This document shows, in pieces, positions 63,229 to 64,000 of a stretch of 64,000 bases of DNA (position 1 is its first letter; each line of letters starts with the position of its first letter). Origin of the DNA: Mesorhizobium sp. M2E.F.Ca.ET.219.01.1.1 (GTDB lineage Bacteria; Pseudomonadota; Alphaproteobacteria; Rhizobiales; Rhizobiaceae). Location: contig NZ_SADT02000002.1 of the NCBI RefSeq assembly GCF_004016445.2, positions 558,001 through 622,000 on the forward strand. The letters run 5' to 3'. A program made the translations under genes and the position numbers. A model generated the notes under the pieces. The model had not been told where the DNA came from. It searched no databases and worked only from the letters and a program-made list of their open reading frames with translations.

Positions 63229-64000
63229 ATGAGCGATATCGAACGCGAAAGCATGGAATTCGACGTGGTGATCGTCGGCGCCGGTCCGGCCGGCCTTGCC
63301 GCGGCGATCCGTCTGAAGCAGCTCAACCCTGAGCTCTCCGTCGTCGTCCTGGAGAAGGGCGGCGAGGTCGGCGCGCACATCCTGTCCGGCGCGGTCGTCG
63401 ATCCGATCGGTATCGACCGGCTGCTGCCCGGCTGGCGTGAGGAGGGCGATCATCCCTTCAAGACGCCGGTGACGGCGGACCATTTCCTGGTGCTCGGCCC
63501 GGCCGGCTCCTTCCGTCTGCCGAACGTCCTGATGCCGCCGCTGATGAACAATCACGGCAACTACATCGTGTCGCTCGGCAATGTCTGCCGCTGGCTGGCG
63601 ACCAAGGCCGAGGCGCTGGGTGTCGAGATCTATCCGGGCTTCGCCGCGGCAAGCCTCGTCTACAACGAGGCCGGCGCCGTCACCGGCGTCATCACCGGCG
63701 ACATGGGCGTCGAGAAGGACGGCACGCATGGCCCGGCCTACGCGCCCGGCATGGCGCTGATGGGCAAATATGTGCTGATCGGCGAGGGCGCGCGGGGCTC
63801 CTTGGCCAAGCAGCTCATCGCCAAATACCAGCTTGCCGACGGCCGCGAGCCGGGCAAGTTCGGCATCGGCCTCAAGGAGCTTTGGCAGGTCAAGCCGGAG
63901 AATCACAAGCCGGGTCTTGTGCAGCATTCCTTCGGCTGGCCGCTCGACATGAAGACCGGCGGCGGTTCCTTCCTCTACCATCTGGAAGACAACCAGGTGG
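63229..64000 (+). CDS. Electron transfer flavoprotein-ubiquinone oxidoreductase, 5' part (cut by right edge)
   Basis: 257 residues before the window ends. MSDIERESMEFDVVIVGAGPAGLAAAIRLKQ is the FAD-binding Rossmann motif; EKGGEVGAHILSGAVVDPIGIDRLLPGW, PNVLMPPLMNNHGNYIVSLGNVCRWLATKAEALGVEI and LIGEGARGSLAKQL are the conserved ETF-QO segments. The enzyme passes electrons from the electron-transferring flavoprotein to the quinone pool during fatty acid and amino acid breakdown. The C-terminal iron-sulfur domain lies beyond the window. AGAGGGG precedes the ATG. Confidence 0.95.
   Translation, partial: MSDIERESMEFDVVIVGAGPAGLAAAIRLKQLNPELSVVVLEKGGEVGAHILSGAVVDPIGIDRLLPGWREEGDHPFKTPVTADHFLVLGPAGSFRLPNVLMPPLMNNHGNYIVSLGNVCRWLATKAEALGVEIYPGFAAASLVYNEAGAVTGVITGDMGVEKDGTHGPAYAPGMALMGKYVLIGEGARGSLAKQLIAKYQLADGREPGKFGIGLKELWQVKPENHKPGLVQHSFGWPLDMKTGGGSFLYHLEDNQV

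Overview
The window is a 64 kb chromosomal segment of a GC-rich alphaproteobacterium in the Rhizobiales, most likely Mesorhizobium or a close relative. The evidence is gene content and order: a MucR/Ros regulator, a FeuN-FeuP-FeuQ signalling set beside a cycHJKL (ccmIEFH) cytochrome c maturation cluster, then degP, a second two-component pair and glnE. Several Rhizobiales-typical families of unknown function (DUF1491, DUF2336, DUF5330, the TAT repeat protein) and many rhizobial intergenic palindromes agree. No rRNA, tRNA, CRISPR array, insertion sequence or prophage was recognised. The ends cut a methyltransferase (left) and an ETF-ubiquinone oxidoreductase (right).

Layout. 1-6.5 kb: methyltransferase end, TAT-exported beta-helix protein, GreA/GreB-like factor, a frameshifted AbrB-type antitoxin remnant, and the two subunits of methylmalonyl-CoA mutase as an overlapping operon. 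6.7-9.2 kb: a YjgR/HerA-type ATPase and a short AraC-type regulator. 9.3-16.3 kb: a five-gene surface cluster built around a 1552-residue trimeric autotransporter adhesin, followed by IalB-like, membrane-anchored and DUF4189 envelope proteins. 16.3-25.5 kb: PaiB-like flavoprotein, L,D-transpeptidase, haloacid dehalogenase, class IV aminotransferase, Fe/Mn superoxide dismutase, two c-type cytochromes, SET protein, oligopeptidase B and an SH3-like protein. 25.8-33.5 kb: MucR, SufE, DUF5330, a PAS/histidine kinase with a peptidoglycan-binding partner, DUF1491, DUF2336, and a DUF1214/DUF1254 pair. 33.5-38.7 kb: class A penicillin-binding protein, MttB-family methyltransferase, lone DUF3168 phage-tail-like gene, ester cyclase. 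38.8-53.3 kb: feuN-feuP-feuQ, a surface lipoprotein, ccmI-ccmE-ccmF-ccmH, degP, response regulator and kinase, glnE. 53.5-64 kb: SyrA-like small membrane protein, large PAS sensor kinase (CbrA-like), pepN, DMT transporter, XRE regulator, a family-4-like uracil-DNA glycosylase lacking most iron-sulfur ligands, a secreted unknown, and ETF-QO.

How it works together. Much of the window concerns the envelope and its sensing: adhesin, IalB, L,D-transpeptidase, PBP1A, DegP, FeuPQ, the DegP-linked two-component system, the CbrA-like kinase with a SyrA-like exopolysaccharide regulator, and MucR. Cytochrome c maturation genes lie in the same window as two c-type cytochromes. The most distinctive signals are the adhesin cluster and the palindromic repeats: at least six genes of unrelated function end with their stop codon inside, or at the edge of, a palindromic element.
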